NCBI GenBank assembly: GCA_964017065.1
Contig: OZ024792.1
Span: 4,025,754-4,089,753, forward strand
Length of the DNA: 64,000 nucleotides
DNA from: Haliclona indistincta
Lineage: Eukaryota > Porifera > Demospongiae > Haplosclerida > Chalinidae
Direction of reading: 5' to 3'
Part shown: positions 26,388 through 39,163 of the stretch, piece after piece
How positions within the stretch are numbered: the stretch's first letter is position 1
How the letters are laid out: every line of letters begins with the position of its first letter
The notes under the pieces: generated by a model
Databases searched by the model: none
What the model saw: the letters and a program-made list of their open reading frames with translations, nothing else
Told to the model about the DNA's origin: nothing
Made by a program: the position numbers and the translations under genes

Positions 26388-29300
26388 TTAAGTCTCAGAT
26401 TCAGTCAACTCAGCATAAACAACAGGATTGTTTATACGATCAGCAAATGAATCATAATCACCCAATACAACTTCAGTGGTTGTGACTGGTTTTAGAAGTG
26501 GCTTATGCTCCGATGAAGAAGTGTTTTCTTTACTACGATAGTAAATAGTCATCCATTGCTTGACACGAATTCCACAAGCACAGCAGAAGTACTTTAAGAC
26601 ACGATAGATTAAAATGATAAGAAGAACAAGAAAGGGCAAATACAGCAATGAGAGTTTAGCATATAGATAAGAAATATTGTAGGAATCTGGGTTATAATAA
26701 GGTGGGTATAAAGCACCTTCTACTATCACAAGAGCAGAAACTATACCCATGACAAGTAAGAGCAGAAAATCAATGATGTTGTGGACTGTAGTTTTGTATG
26801 GTCGTAGAAGTAGAACTAGTCCAGACAATAATATAGTCAGTCCGACCTCAGAGCTTCCTATGATAATAGTGATTGTGGGTCTATCACCAAGTAAAGAAAA
26901 AAAACAAGTTCCAGCGAAACAAAATCTAAACAGAAAATAAATTCCAGCAAAGTATCTTCTCTCACTACCATCAGTTGCACTATTTCTAAAGCACCTTTGA
27001 GAAGCATCTACCAGAGCATGAAGACCTAGCCTGTCTACTTTACAACATGTTAGACATTGCTGGAATGTTTTTAAATGATAGAAGAGAAGAAATACTATTG
27101 GAAGAACTGCAAACACCAGTAGACACAGTACAGCTAGGACAACAAGGGCAATATTTTCTCCTGAAGCCCCTGTTATTGTTTTTACACCAAAACCAATAAA
27201 CAACAGAATTTTAGCTGACACAGCTAAGAAACGCATGTATGACAGTAATATCAAACCAGCATAGGTATCGATAAGTGAAGGATTAATATTGAATTTTCGC
27301 CAGAATCGAGCCAGTAGTCGATGGACTGGTCTAGTGATGGTCACAACACATCTGTAGCCATTATTATAACCCTTGATCCAAGTAGAAGAGACTACAATGA
27401 AGAGCAGAGGACAGGCAGCAATCACATATTGAAGAAGAAAAACTCCAGAAGCAGTATTTATGTACGGTAAGCAAAGTGGAGCTGGATAAATTGTGAGAAA
27501 GTTGAGATTCCAAATGCTATAGACGATTAAAGAGCCAACAAAAGAGTCGGCATTGAAGAGAGTAGGTGTTATATTTGGTATCCATGCCGAATACCCTAGT
27601 CCAGGAAACTGCAATGACACTAACTGACTATATAGAATAAATCCATTGAGGCTCCCACTAACGATGTTGATATGGAAAACAGCTAATATAATCATCATGA
27701 TAAAAACAGGAAAAAATCCAACGAATATAAAAATGAATACTCCTTTTGTATTGTCACATTCTGTGCAAACAAACTGAGGAACATTTATAGGAATACCGTA
27801 ACCTTCACTAGCACAGCTACCACACATGTAAGACATTGGAATTGTGTTGAAGCAATTATCATTCACATATGTAGTACAAAATGTTCTACTGCAAACTGAA
27901 AAATAAGAATTGCACGTTTGATTTTCTTTCAGAATGCAGCCCTCAAATTTATTGCAATAGGTCCCATTGTCACATAGCTTGAATTCAATGTCTATAATAA
28001 TCGCAAGAAATTGGGATTGGTGAACTAATATCTGTGAGCTGTGATTCTGACTACAGTTTGACAATAACCGCACATTTTGTTGTTCACATTGTCTACTATT
28101 TATTGTCCCACACTGGTCAAATTGGTTGCATACACATCCATAGAAACTAGAACTGTTTACTACAAGAACAGAACCAGAAATTACATCAATTTCCCAATGC
28201 CTATCAGTATTGATTTCATTGCCCCAGTCATCTCGTAATTCAAAATCACTCATGTCAATACACTCTCCAGGATAGCGTGTTACTTGTGTGGGGCCAGTAA
28301 CATAAGCTGGACCAGATCTCAACTGATTAAGGCATTTTTCACCAATAAAAGACCACCCTATCCAGCAAAATGTGACATGCTTATCATTACCTAGTGAATG
28401 TTGATCAGGCCAAATACAAGACTGGATCGAGTCTATATAGATAGCATCTCCAAGACCAGAAGCTTGATTCTCAGTAAAAGTGACAGCGATATTCCACTCT
28501 TCAGGATGAAGTGTTGTGTTGCTGTGTCTAATGAAACAATCTCTACCTCCTGTTTGTTGAAAAGTACATGACTCAGAGTAGATGGCTCCTCCATGATGGC
28601 TAGCTGTGTTCTTCTTAAAGAAAAGGGTTGTGCCATTGTTTACAACAAGTGAACTACAGTCTACAATATGAAGAGCTGCTCCATCGACAGCACTATTACT
28701 AATGAACTGAAGATGAGTTGATGATAAGAGTTCGATTGATGATGAGGAACGAAGACTCAAAGCTGATACGCTATTATCAGTAAACACAGACACACCCATT
28801 AAGGTAAGTGAAAAGAATCTCAAGAGTACACTACCTGAACATGGCAGTACATGACTCATTGTGTTTCCACAATGGCCATTAGTAAAGTTACTGTCACTTA
28901 TCTTTGTGTCCAGTATAGGTTGTTGGCTCTTATCATTCTGTGTTAGATAAACTGATGATCCTTGAAAACCCTTGTTGTTATCAAAATAACAATTCTCAAT
29001 GATTAGTTTGTTACCAGCATTGAAGAACTCACTGTCATAAACAGTACTAACAGTAAGGCCACCACCTATCTCAGCTGCATTAGATACAAACCTGCTACTA
29101 GTTATATTGATGGTATTGTCTGATGGATAGTCTGGTCCAGTAGTAGCTAATTCAATCAGAGCGCCACCACCACTGGTTGATGGTAGTAGAGTACCATGGC
29201 TTGTCTCTAATGCTTTGTTCTCCATCACCTTAACATCATCTATACTAACAGTATTGTTACTGGTATTGCCATATAATGCCAGAAACAGACCCGCTCCAAA

Positions 29301-30562
29301 CTGAGCCATGTTGCCTTCAAGCTGCACATTGTTAAGCTGTACAGTGTTGTTAGTTGCTGTTCCTCTGAACACCACAGAGATACCTCCTCCTCTACCAAGA
29401 CCAAGGTATCCACTACCGACAGAAGCAAAGTGTCCACTACTAGCAGTGTTATCAGTGAAGTTAGAGTTAGTTATTGTATAAGATGATTGTGAAGTGATAC
29501 TGCAGTTTGCAAGTTGGTTGTCGTAGTCAATGGTTCATGCTTGATAGTGTGGTTAGCACGGTTGATACAGTGTGGTTAACCTTAGCCATACATGGCTTCT
29601 CTGTATTACGCAATCGTTATCACGTGAGTCTGATAGCACATGCTCTAATTCTTGTGCGTTATCACAAGCAAGCTCGAGCTGTGTTTACTGTGGTGCAGTG
29701 GCTTTGCAAGATTGCTTCCAACAGAAGCAGCTTGCTAATAGCGATGGAATTGGAATTAGAGCGTATGCTCTCAGGCTCACGTGATAATGATTGCGTAATA
29801 CAGAGAAGCCATGTATGGCTAAGGTTAACCAAACTGTCTCAACCTTGCTAACCACACTATCAAGCATGAACCATTGACTATGACAACCAACTTGCAAACT
29901 GCAGTATCATTAGCCTCTATCACTAACCCTCCTCCTCCTGCAAGCATGGCTTCTTGTTCAACTATCATACCATTGTGCATAAACTGGCAACTATCAAAAT
30001 AAACCACACCCACTGGATTGTAGAGAATAATACCAGTACCATTTGATTGGATGATATAAACATTTGTTAGACCTATGTCTTTGCAAGCTTCAAACAGTAT
30101 TGCTGTTTGAATGTTTGAATTAACCAAAGAATACCCATCAGCATAATACTGCTTCAGTATAGTGCCACAACCAATCATTGCCACATTTTTCAATTCTATT
30201 TCTCGAGACTGGAAGAATGCTAGGCCTGCTAATGGCCGACACTTGATGACTACCTCACCTTCACTACCATTACCAACAATGGCTAGCTGGGATATATTCT
30301 TGAGCTGAGTGTCATTACCGTTGTTGTGCAGCTGGTGTTGTCCTGGTTGGAGGAGGATGGTGATGGAGTGTTTGTAGTACTGGGCTCCCTCGAGGGCCAT
30401 GTTGATGGAGAGGCAGGGAGTGGAGTAGCCTCCCTCCCAGCAGGAGGAGTCATTGACACCAGTCATATTGTCTACATAGATCTTGTGCAGCCATTGATCA
30501 GAATAACAGTGAATAACTACTGGCAGGGCCAGGATAGAGAAAATGAGTGTGATTCTGTCCAT
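26388..30562 (-). pseudogene. Receptor E, disrupted by a MITE
   Basis: Removing the 405-bp MITE and its TA duplication gives an open frame of 1,255 residues with the family layout, juxtamembrane block M3, and a type I tail with VVYAEL. As it stands, translation from the ATG at 30562 enters the MITE and stops near 29825. The start is MDRITLIFS, unlike the MSATILIFS of the others. The upstream region is different too and only 279 bp long, with its own 5'UTR intron (30577-30630). Variable block 1b is shared with receptor C. A weak splice donor (AA|GTTGGT) near the MITE 5' edge and a good acceptor (CTGCAG) at its 3' edge would restore the frame. Confidence 0.75.
29500..29904. mobile_element. 405-bp MITE with long TIRs and TA duplication
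   Basis: Starts and ends with CTGCAGTTTGCAAGTTGG and its complement; the near-perfect inverted arms are about 150 bp. It is flanked by TA (29498-29499 and 29905-29906), and the paralogues show a single uninterrupted GATATC at that site. The TA target points to a Tc1/mariner-type transposase in trans. Confidence 0.9.
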
Positions 30563-30841
30563 TGTAGTGCTTTAATCTATTGCATAATAACACTGTAATT
30601 ATAACATGATGCCAACTGAACATTGCTTACCTTGAGAATTAATAAGCATTTTTACCACCAGATATTCTGTTGTAAATCACACAACAGCCCTTACAAAGAA
30701 AGGTCACTACTAGTATATAACCACTCCTCAGTTTTTACAGCCTAAAGATTAACCTCTTTGTTATCAACATTCTTATTAACGAAATCAATCAAGAATAAAC
30801 AAAAAATAACTAAGTAATTCTTGTGTACAATTTCAGTTTCT

Positions 30842-33800
30842 CTAATTAATTTTCTTATAACCATCAGGGTTGAGTATTCGATCAGCATACAGATCATCTT
30901 CAATGTAGTCATCACTTGCAGCTGCTGTGGTAGTGAGGTCATGGTCTGATGGTGGGGTCTTGGGTTCATCATCTTGATCAGTTTCTCTCCTCCTACGTTT
31001 CATACAGACACAACAACAGCTTCTTAACAAGCGATAAATGATGTATATAAAAAGAACTAAAAAGGGCAAAATTACATAACCAGATTCAATGTTACTAATA
31101 GGATTTAGCAAACTTGAAACAGAAGAAGCTACTGTCATAGCAAATAATAACAAGAAATCTATAACATTGTGAGCTGTTTTTTTGTACGGTTGCAAAATTA
31201 CAACTAACCATGTCATTACAAAACACAATATTGGCTGAGAAATTATTATAAATTCATGTAAAGTAGATAAACCAAAAATAGCAACATAACAAAATCGAAA
31301 CAGTAGATAAATTCCAGCAAAGTACCTTCTCTCACTACCATCAGTTGCACTGTTTTTAAAGCAGCCTTGATAAGCATCCACCAGAGCATGTAGACCTGGT
31401 CTGTCTAATTTACAACATGTTAGACATTGCTGGAATACTTTAAGATGGTTTAGAAGAAGGAATGTCATTGGAAGAACTACAAACACCAGTAGACACAGTA
31501 CAGCTAGGACAGCAAGGGCAATATTATCAGACAAGTGTTTATTACTTGATTGTAGATCCATGACAATCAATTGTAGAAGTTTAACTGACACAGCTAAGAA
31601 ACGCATGTATGACAGTAATATCAAACCAGCATAAGTATCGATAAGTGAAGGATTGATATTGAATTTTTGCCAGAATCGAGCCAGTAGTCGATGGACTGGT
31701 CTAGTGATGGTCACTACCAACCTATAGCCATTATTATAGCACTTCATCCAAATGTATGAGACTACAATAAACAGCAAAGGATAGACAGCAATCACATACT
31801 GGAGAAGAATAGTTCTGACTGCAGTGTTGACATATGGTAAGCAGAAAGGAAATGGATAAACTATGAGGAAGTTGAGATTCCAAATACTATACACTATGAG
31901 AGGAATAAGAAAAAGTAAGAATTGAGAATAGTACTGTGACAAGAAAAGTGATTGTACAAGAAATCGAAGTGAAATGATTTGACTAAAGAGAACATATCCA
32001 TTGAGATTTCCATTAGTGATGTTAACATGAAGAACCGTCAACAGCACCATCATGATAAGACCAGGTACAAGCTGTAAGAATATAAAGATGGCTACTCCAC
32101 TAGATTCACATTTGACACATGGATACTGAGGGTCATTAATAGCTACACCATAGTCTTGATCACTACAGCTGCCACAGAGCAATAAAGGTTCAAATAGATT
32201 GTCATCTGGACAGTTATTACAAACTGGATTAAATTGATTTTCATTTCTGCAATACTGATGTATTAGATTACAATTGAGACAATATTTGAGCGTAATATTC
32301 AAAACAATGTCTGTTAGTTGATGTGGATGAATCAAGATAGTTGAATTGTAGTTAGTATAGCTCAAATTGCAATCAGGTACTATAGATACTTCATTGGGAC
32401 CACAGTCATAATTTTCCCCAACACAATCATCAATAACCAAATTAGGTATAAAGCATGAACAACCTGGATCAGAGCTGTTAAATAAACTAAAAAGACCACT
32501 TGAGTGATCAACTTTAATATCAGTTATATCATTGCCCCAGTCATCTCGTACTGAAAAATCACTCAAGTCTATACACTCTCCAGGATAGAGTGCGTACTGA
32601 GTACGGCCAGTACCAACATAATATGATGGACCAGATCTTAACTGATTGACACACTTATCCTTCATATCATACTTATTCAAGAATAACCAATTTTCCCAGC
32701 AAAATGTGACATGCTTATCATTACCTAGTGAATGTTGATCAGGCCAAATGCAAGATTGGATCGAGTCTGTATAGATAGCATCTCCAAGACCAGCAGCTCG
32801 ATTCTCAGTAAAAGTGACAGTGATATTCCACTCTTCAGGATGAAGTGTTGTGTTGCTGTGTCTAATGAAACAATCTCTACCACCTGTTTGTTGAAAAGTA
32901 CATGACTCAGAGTAGATGGCTCCTCCATGATGGCTAGCTGTGTTGTTCTTAAACAAAAGGGTTGTGCCACTGTTTACAACAAGTGAACTACAGTCTACAA
33001 TATGAAGAGCTGCTCCATCGACAGCACTATTACTAACGAACTGAAGATGAGTTGATGATAAGAGTTCGATTGATGATGAGGAACGAAGACTCAAAGCTGA
33101 TACGCTATTACCAGTAAACACAGACACACCCATTAAGGTAAGTGAAAAGAATCTCAAGAGTACACTACCTGAACATGGCAACCCATGACTCATTGTGATT
33201 CCACAATGGCCATTAGTAAAGTTACTATCACTTATCTTTGTGTATAGTATAGATTGCTGGCTCTTATCATTCTGTGTTAGATACACTGATGATCCTTGAA
33301 ATGCATTGTTGTTATCAAAATTGCAATTGTCAATGATTAGTTTGTTACCAGTGTCGAAGAACTCGCTGTCAAAAGCAGTACTAACAGTAAGGCCACCACC
33401 TATCTCAGCTGCATTAGATACAAACCTGCTACTAGTTATATTGATGGTATTGTCTGATGGATAGTCTGGTCCAGTAGTAGCTAATTCAATCAGAGCGCCA
33501 CCACCACTGGTTGATGGTAGTAGAGTACCATGGCTTGTCTCTAATGCTTTGTTCTCCATCACCTTAACATCATCTATACTAACAGTATTGTTACTGGTAT
33601 TGCCATATAATGCCAGAAACAGACCCGCTCCAAACTGAGCCATGTTGCCTTCAAGCCGCACATTGTTAAGCTGTACAGTGTTGTTAGTTGCTGTTCCTCT
33701 GAACACCACAGAGATACCTCCTCCTCTACCAAGACCAAGATATCCACTACCGACAGAAGCAAAGTGTCCACTACTAGCAGTGTTATTAGTGAAGTTAGAG

Positions 33801-34495
33801 TTAGTTATTGTATAAGATGATTGTGAAGTGATATCATTAGCCTCTATCACTAACCCTCCTCCACCTGCAAGCATGGCTGCCTTTTTGCATGATAACCCAT
33901 TGTGCATTAACTGGCAACTATCTATATAAACCACACCCACTGGATTATAGAATGCAGCACCAGTACCATTTGACTTGATAATGTGAGCATTGTTTAGATA
34001 TACGTCCGTACAACTTTGAAAAAATAAAGCGACTTGAATGTTCAGATGAGGCAAAGAATACCTATTGGCATACCTACTAGTGCTGTTTTGTATCGCACCA
34101 CAACCGATCATTTCAATGTTTTTTAATTCTATTTCTCGAGACTGGAAGAATGCTAGGCCTGCTAATGGCTGACACTTGATGACTATCTCACCTTCACTAC
34201 CATTACCAACAATGGCTAGCTGGGATATATTCTTGAGCTGAGTGTCGCTACCGTTGTTGTGCAGCTGGTGTTGTCCTGGTTGGAGGAGGATGGTGATGGA
34301 GTGTTTGTAGTGCTGGGCTCCCTTGAGGGCCATGTTGAGGGAGAGGCAGGGAGTGGAGTAGCCTCCCTCCCAGCAGGAGGTGTCATTGACACCAGTCATA
34401 TTGTCTACATAGATCTTGTGTAGCCATTGATCAGAATAACAGTGAATAACTACTGGCAGGGCCAGCATAGAGAAAATGAGGATGGTAGCACTCAT
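30842..34495 (-). CDS. Receptor F: beta-helix multipass membrane protein, type II tail
   Basis: An intact single-exon CDS of 1,217 residues. Signal peptide MSATILIFSMLALPVVIHC, beta-helix ectodomain, juxtamembrane block M1 (YALYPGECIDLSDFSVRDDWG; CGSCSDQDYG), then about eight spans of membrane type II (IFIFLQLVPGLIMMVLLTVLHV). The tail is rich in acidic and Arg residues (KRRRRETDQDDE...) and ends DDLYADRILNPDGYKKIN, without an ITIM. A 46-bp 5'UTR intron lies at 34511-34556. It is the closest relative of receptor A. Its neighbour is the complete TRIM-NHL gene, so this pair may be the parental arrangement. Confidence 0.85.
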   Translation of the reverse strand: MSATILIFSMLALPVVIHCYSDQWLHKIYVDNMTGVNDTSCWEGGYSTPCLSLNMALKGAQHYKHSITILLQPGQHQLHNNGSDTQLKNISQLAIVGNGSEGEIVIKCQPLAGLAFFQSREIELKNIEMIGCGAIQNSTSRYANRYSLPHLNIQVALFFQSCTDVYLNNAHIIKSNGTGAAFYNPVGVVYIDSCQLMHNGLSCKKAAMLAGGGGLVIEANDITSQSSYTITNSNFTNNTASSGHFASVGSGYLGLGRGGGISVVFRGTATNNTVQLNNVRLEGNMAQFGAGLFLALYGNTSNNTVSIDDVKVMENKALETSHGTLLPSTSGGGALIELATTGPDYPSDNTINITSSRFVSNAAEIGGGLTVSTAFDSEFFDTGNKLIIDNCNFDNNNAFQGSSVYLTQNDKSQQSILYTKISDSNFTNGHCGITMSHGLPCSGSVLLRFFSLTLMGVSVFTGNSVSALSLRSSSSIELLSSTHLQFVSNSAVDGAALHIVDCSSLVVNSGTTLLFKNNTASHHGGAIYSESCTFQQTGGRDCFIRHSNTTLHPEEWNITVTFTENRAAGLGDAIYTDSIQSCIWPDQHSLGNDKHVTFCWENWLFLNKYDMKDKCVNQLRSGPSYYVGTGRTQYALYPGECIDLSDFSVRDDWGNDITDIKVDHSSGLFSLFNSSDPGCSCFIPNLVIDDCVGENYDCGPNEVSIVPDCNLSYTNYNSTILIHPHQLTDIVLNITLKYCLNCNLIHQYCRNENQFNPVCNNCPDDNLFEPLLLCGSCSDQDYGVAINDPQYPCVKCESSGVAIFIFLQLVPGLIMMVLLTVLHVNITNGNLNGYVLFSQIISLRFLVQSLFLSQYYSQFLLFLIPLIVYSIWNLNFLIVYPFPFCLPYVNTAVRTILLQYVIAVYPLLFIVVSYIWMKCYNNGYRLVVTITRPVHRLLARFWQKFNINPSLIDTYAGLILLSYMRFLAVSVKLLQLIVMDLQSSNKHLSDNIALAVLAVLCLLVFVVLPMTFLLLNHLKVFQQCLTCCKLDRPGLHALVDAYQGCFKNSATDGSERRYFAGIYLLFRFCYVAIFGLSTLHEFIIISQPILCFVMTWLVVILQPYKKTAHNVIDFLLLFAMTVASSVSSLLNPISNIESGYVILPFLVLFIYIIYRLLRSCCCVCMKRRRRETDQDDEPKTPPSDHDLTTTAAASDDYIEDDLYADRILNPDGYKKIN

Positions 34496-34947
34496 TGCAG
34501 TGCTCCTTGCCTACAGCATACTATAATTAATGCAAGATGCTACTGAATGTACTTACCTCAACAAATCAAATCTCTTGAACTCAACAATATTATATTTTTC
34601 GTCAATGCAGCCCTTGAATTGCTGCCTTACAAAGGTCAGATCAGTGGTTTAAATCTCACAACACAGTACTTTTGATAAGGTACAGTATTCAGCTTTAACT
34701 CCTCCTCTGTTACAACAATCTAAAGAATAACCCTCTGGTGACTCAAATTCTTTTCTTTTTCGGATTTATACACTTCACAGAGTTTACACTGTTGAGGATA
34801 ATTTCCTCAGGGGTTAATATCAGTGTGAAGATGAGGGATTTAGGTTGAATGAGAAATAATTATGAAGAAAATGAGTCAGTAATGAAAACTTGAAACTTCA
34901 CATAATTAAAAAAATTATTAATTTTATGAACAGACAACAAAGATACA
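34496..34947 (-). promoter_or_regulatory. Receptor F 5' region / TRIM-NHL 3' flank
   Basis: 452 bp with the receptor 5'UTR intron and the shared upstream block. The two genes lie in the same direction, so this must hold the TRIM-NHL terminator and the receptor promoter. No gene. Confidence 0.4.
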
Positions 34948-37900
34948 TTACAACAAATGTGCTTCATTTAAAATATCTTTAACATTGAATACTTGTAATC
35001 TAAAGTTGCATTCATCAGCAACAATCAAGCGATCATCTTTATCCACACAAATGTAACGAGGTGATTGGAACATTCCGGGCTCAGATCCTTTCATACCGAA
35101 ACAGCAGATATAGTCACCACTATTGGAGAAGACAGACACTCTATGATTGCCACTTTCACTGACAAAAATATGTCCCTGACTGTCTACAGCTATTCCACAA
35201 GGGAAATAAAGGTCACCAAGTCCATGACCTTGAAACCCGAATCTGTTGAGGTATTCACCATCTGGAGTATACACCCAAACCATGTGATTGCCTCGATCAG
35301 TGACAAGGACTCGACCACGCTGGTCAATGGCAATGCCTACTGGCTGAAGGAAAGACGAAGAACTGTCCACGTTAGATCCAAACTGAGTCAGTGACTTTCC
35401 TGTGTCATCAAACACATGAATACACAGTTTCTCAGCATCAGCAATAAGCAGGCGGTCATCGTGTGTCACTGCTAACCCTCTGGGATCAGCAAGTGACGTA
35501 GATCTTAATCCTTTGGGTACCACTTTTGACATAAATTGACCTACAAAAGAGATAGATAAAGATTGTAAGGTCACTACAATAACAGCATTGTGTACCTGTG
35601 TTGGTAAATTTCTGAACAGTTAGGCAGTTTCGGTCAGTCACAAGAATGTTACCAGACTTGTCCATAGCTACAGCTGAGGGTTCACGAAACTGACCTTCAC
35701 CACATCCCTGGAATGACATACACAGAGAGCACATGACAGAAACTGAAATGACAGGATGCACCATGTATAGATGACATAATTCAAAAGCAACACAGTACAG
35801 AGTACAATTAAATGTACCTCAGATCCTATGTAGTCCAGGAACTTCCCACTAGAGGTGACCATTCTGACACAGTGGTTCTTAAGATCACTGACTGTAATAA
35901 TTCCATTATCACCTGTTAGAGAGAAGAAAACACTGAATACAACCACCATGGGTAAGAATGACTTAAGAACACACTAACATAACAAATTATAGCAAATAAA
36001 CACAGAGAGCAGTCTCATTTTCACTTATCTAAACTAGCTGTTGGTACAGTTTATGTTTAAAATAGTCAAAAGTCTCTGCAGAAAGGATCTTGACTGTTCA
36101 ATTATTGAACTCTAGTGATTTTGAGTTTCATTCTCATCGGAGTATACAGTAACAGAGTGAGTGTGAGTCATAGTTTAGCATGAAGGGGGCAGGTATGTGA
36201 TAACCAGAATTAATAATCATCGTGACTTAAATGCACATGCACACATCAGATACCTCCCTGACACCATAATAATACGGAAGAGGTAGGGTTGTAGTTACCG
36301 CAAGGAACACTCCTCAGTCTCCTTCCCCCACCCCGTGCACACGGGGGTAACAACTCTCCACAACAAGGAGAGCCCGCTGCCACCATAGGCAGGACACCAC
36401 AAACAACCTAATCTCCCACACCACAAGTGGGGCCACTACATATAAAACAAGGGGAGTCTATACCGACCCACAGCACCAATGCAGCTCAACACTCAGAGAA
36501 TGGAGTGACACAAGATCATATATAATTGTAAAAATAAAAAGAAAGAGAGAGAGAGAGAACAGTAAGACAGGAGTGAAAGGAGAGGAGGAGAAAAAAAAAA
36601 TTTTAAGTAACATGGACGAAGCCTGACTGAACTGGTTACGCCTATAAATACCACTAGCACTGGGAGTGGCCACTCGCTTATTAACTAAGTCTGATGATTG
36701 CATTATAAACGCTCAATTCTTGGACTAAGCTGCAGTGTTTTCACAAACCATGAATGGTTTACCTATGTCAATATTGTGTCACAAGTATTTATCACAGCTG
36801 GTTCACAATGTGTTGCACACCATTGTGACAATTTGTGAACAGATGATAACAAATTTTAAAATCCCAGTGTGTATGACATGACATGCATGTGTGACTAAGT
36901 AACTTAATTGACCATAGCAGGGTAATAAACTATGCATGTAGTCAGTTCATAGATGAAACGGCCCAGGCAATGTTGACATAGTATGAGAGTAAAGGTTATC
37001 ACAATAATTGTACAGTGTTAGAGTAAGTATATACAGACAACAGTGAGCATATACATAAGAAACAAAGCAGGCTATGATAGCCATTCATTTGAAACCAAGT
37101 GTATAGCTTACCTACACAGACACCTGTTGGATACACATGATCGGTCTTTGCTTGTCTTGAGAAAGCTGGGCCCATTAGCTGCTTTGATGTAATAATCATC
37201 ACTGGTTGGACGATGCTGGTCAATCCAAGAGGAGAGTCGGGAGAGGAAGGAGAGAGGGGTGGAGATAAAAGTGATATTTTATTCGAAGATCCAACTGTGT
37301 GAGATCGAATGATCAGGTTATCTTTAGGAGGAGGTGAAACACTTCCAGGCGATTGATCACTATTAGGAGCAACAGTGATAGCACGGGCACGTCTTGGAAG
37401 TGATGGAGAGTGTGGTGTCTTCTTCTGTCGTGGGACAGGAATAGGACGTTTGAGTACCTCTGAAGGAGAGGATCCACCTGACAGAGAGGGTTGTAGAGGA
37501 GCTCGAGTCCGACGTGGTGACTTGGGTGGTAGAGGCGGAGGTGACCCAACAGAAGTTGTCTTGTTGGTGTCATCCTCGGTGTTATTGAATCCATCAGCAG
37601 GCGTGTTCTTGTTGTCAGCTGGAGCGATCACGTCCGTCTGCTTGGTATGAGAGGGTGACTTGGGAGGGAGGGGTGGAGGAGGTGTGGAGGAGACTTTTAC
37701 TGAAGGAGGTTCAGGCGCTTTTGGTTTCACTGAAGGAGGTTCAGGTGCTTTTGGTTTCACTTTCGGAGGAAGTGCAGGACTGGGTCTCGAGTCAGTGTTG
37801 TAACTCCTCTTTCCTGTGCAATCAGGAGGGCATGCTCGAAAGGATGGATCACCAACTAGACGGCATATTTTATCAAATTCCTGATCTTCAAAGCACGGCA

Positions 37901-38810
37901 TAGTCACAATTGTCAGTATAGGGTTTCCTATTATCTTTTCTTGAACATTTTGCATTGCTAGAATATTGTTATTGACCTCAGTGACAATCGCTTTCTCCGT
38001 CAAGAGGTTGAAACCGTTTTGTTGAGAGAGCTGATCGAGGGTCTTCAGATTCTGAATGATATCGCCCATTGCTTTGCGTACCGTCTTTCTTTGTTCAGTA
38101 ATGTCTACAATTGGTCTCTCTAAGCTTGAGTTGAGACTGGAAAGAAAGTGTCGTTCTCGTTTGACTAGAACGTCTCGTAGATGACAAAAATATGTTTTTA
38201 CTCTCTGAGCAGCACGAGTGCCATTTGTCTTGATCTCTTCAATATCCTTGGCTAGGTTATCCATGACATTCTCGGCTCCTTGAAGCGTTGTGTTAGCCTG
38301 TGCTTTGAGCTCATTCAGCACCTCAACATGCTGCTGTAATGCATCCTCTGCCTCAATGATACTAGCTGCATGTGATCGATGGGATGATAACATACAGCTA
38401 CCACACACAAGCTGATGGCAGTCCTTGCAGTAATATTCAAGCAGCTTTCGTGGGTGATCAGCGCAATGCGGGTGCAGGTTTGATTCTCTGCGACGCAGAG
38501 ATCGTCGAGTGGCATTTTGAATTGTCAGCTTCTGTTCCGGAGACAGGATCTCCACGAGGCGAGCTAATTTAAAGTTTGTTGGCAATGCCTGAACACCTTC
38601 TTGCGGAAGAGAACAGTCATGTCGACATTCTGGACAAGCAAAGATGGTGGCACTCCCTTTCCTTGGTCGCTTGGAGCGCGAATGCTGGTAACATTTTCGT
38701 AGACAATCTTCACAAAATGAGTGTTGACATTCGAGAACTTTTGGTAGGGTAAAGAACTCGTGACAGATAGAGCAAACAAGTTCTTCCTTGGCAAGTCGTA
38801 CTTGATCCAT
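34948..38810 (-). CDS. TRIM-NHL E3 ligase-type protein
   Basis: Four exons join in phase: 37112-38810, 35818-35912, 35596-35707 and 34948-35540, 832 residues. In order: RING (about 13-65, CSICHEFF...CQHSFCEDC...CPEC), B-box (about 114-150, HCADHPRKLLEYYCKDC), coiled coil (about 150-290), a Pro-rich linker (about 340-530) with repeated KPKAPEPPSV and PPPLPPKSP motifs, and an NHL propeller (about 545-832). The first intron falls inside the first NHL blade (YPTGVCV|GDNGIITVSD). Family members are ubiquitin ligases and RNA-binding regulators (TRIM2/3/71, Brat). No filamin domain is visible, so it is not a plain orthologue of TRIM2, 3 or 71. Its last three exons are duplicated beside receptors A, B and D. 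Confidence 0.9.
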
Positions 38811-39163
38811 GTCTTAGAGACGAGGACTAGATAGGCCGAACAAGGCGTAGCAGAAAGTACTTGACTTGAAGACACGACACACGAGCTCCCGCCTCCGCTA
38901 TTTATCCATAAATACACGCACACCTCCTTATTATGAATTCAATGAATTCAATTACGAATAGGCACCAGCAGGTGAGCAACCCCTCAGAACTGAAGAAGCC
39001 ACAACATCGACCATGACATTCTTTACAGTGTACAAAACACACAACATACCAGGATACAAATACACAACACAGAAACTAGCTACACACTAACATGTAGTGT
39101 GAATCAGTTATACAAAATCCTATACATTTTGTAATTTCTAACAAACACACATCCATTACAGCG
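38811..39163. promoter_or_regulatory. Spacer between TRIM-NHL and ATP6AP1
   Basis: 353 bp that must contain the TRIM-NHL promoter and the ATP6AP1 3' end. I see no gene and no clear TATA box. Confidence 0.35.
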
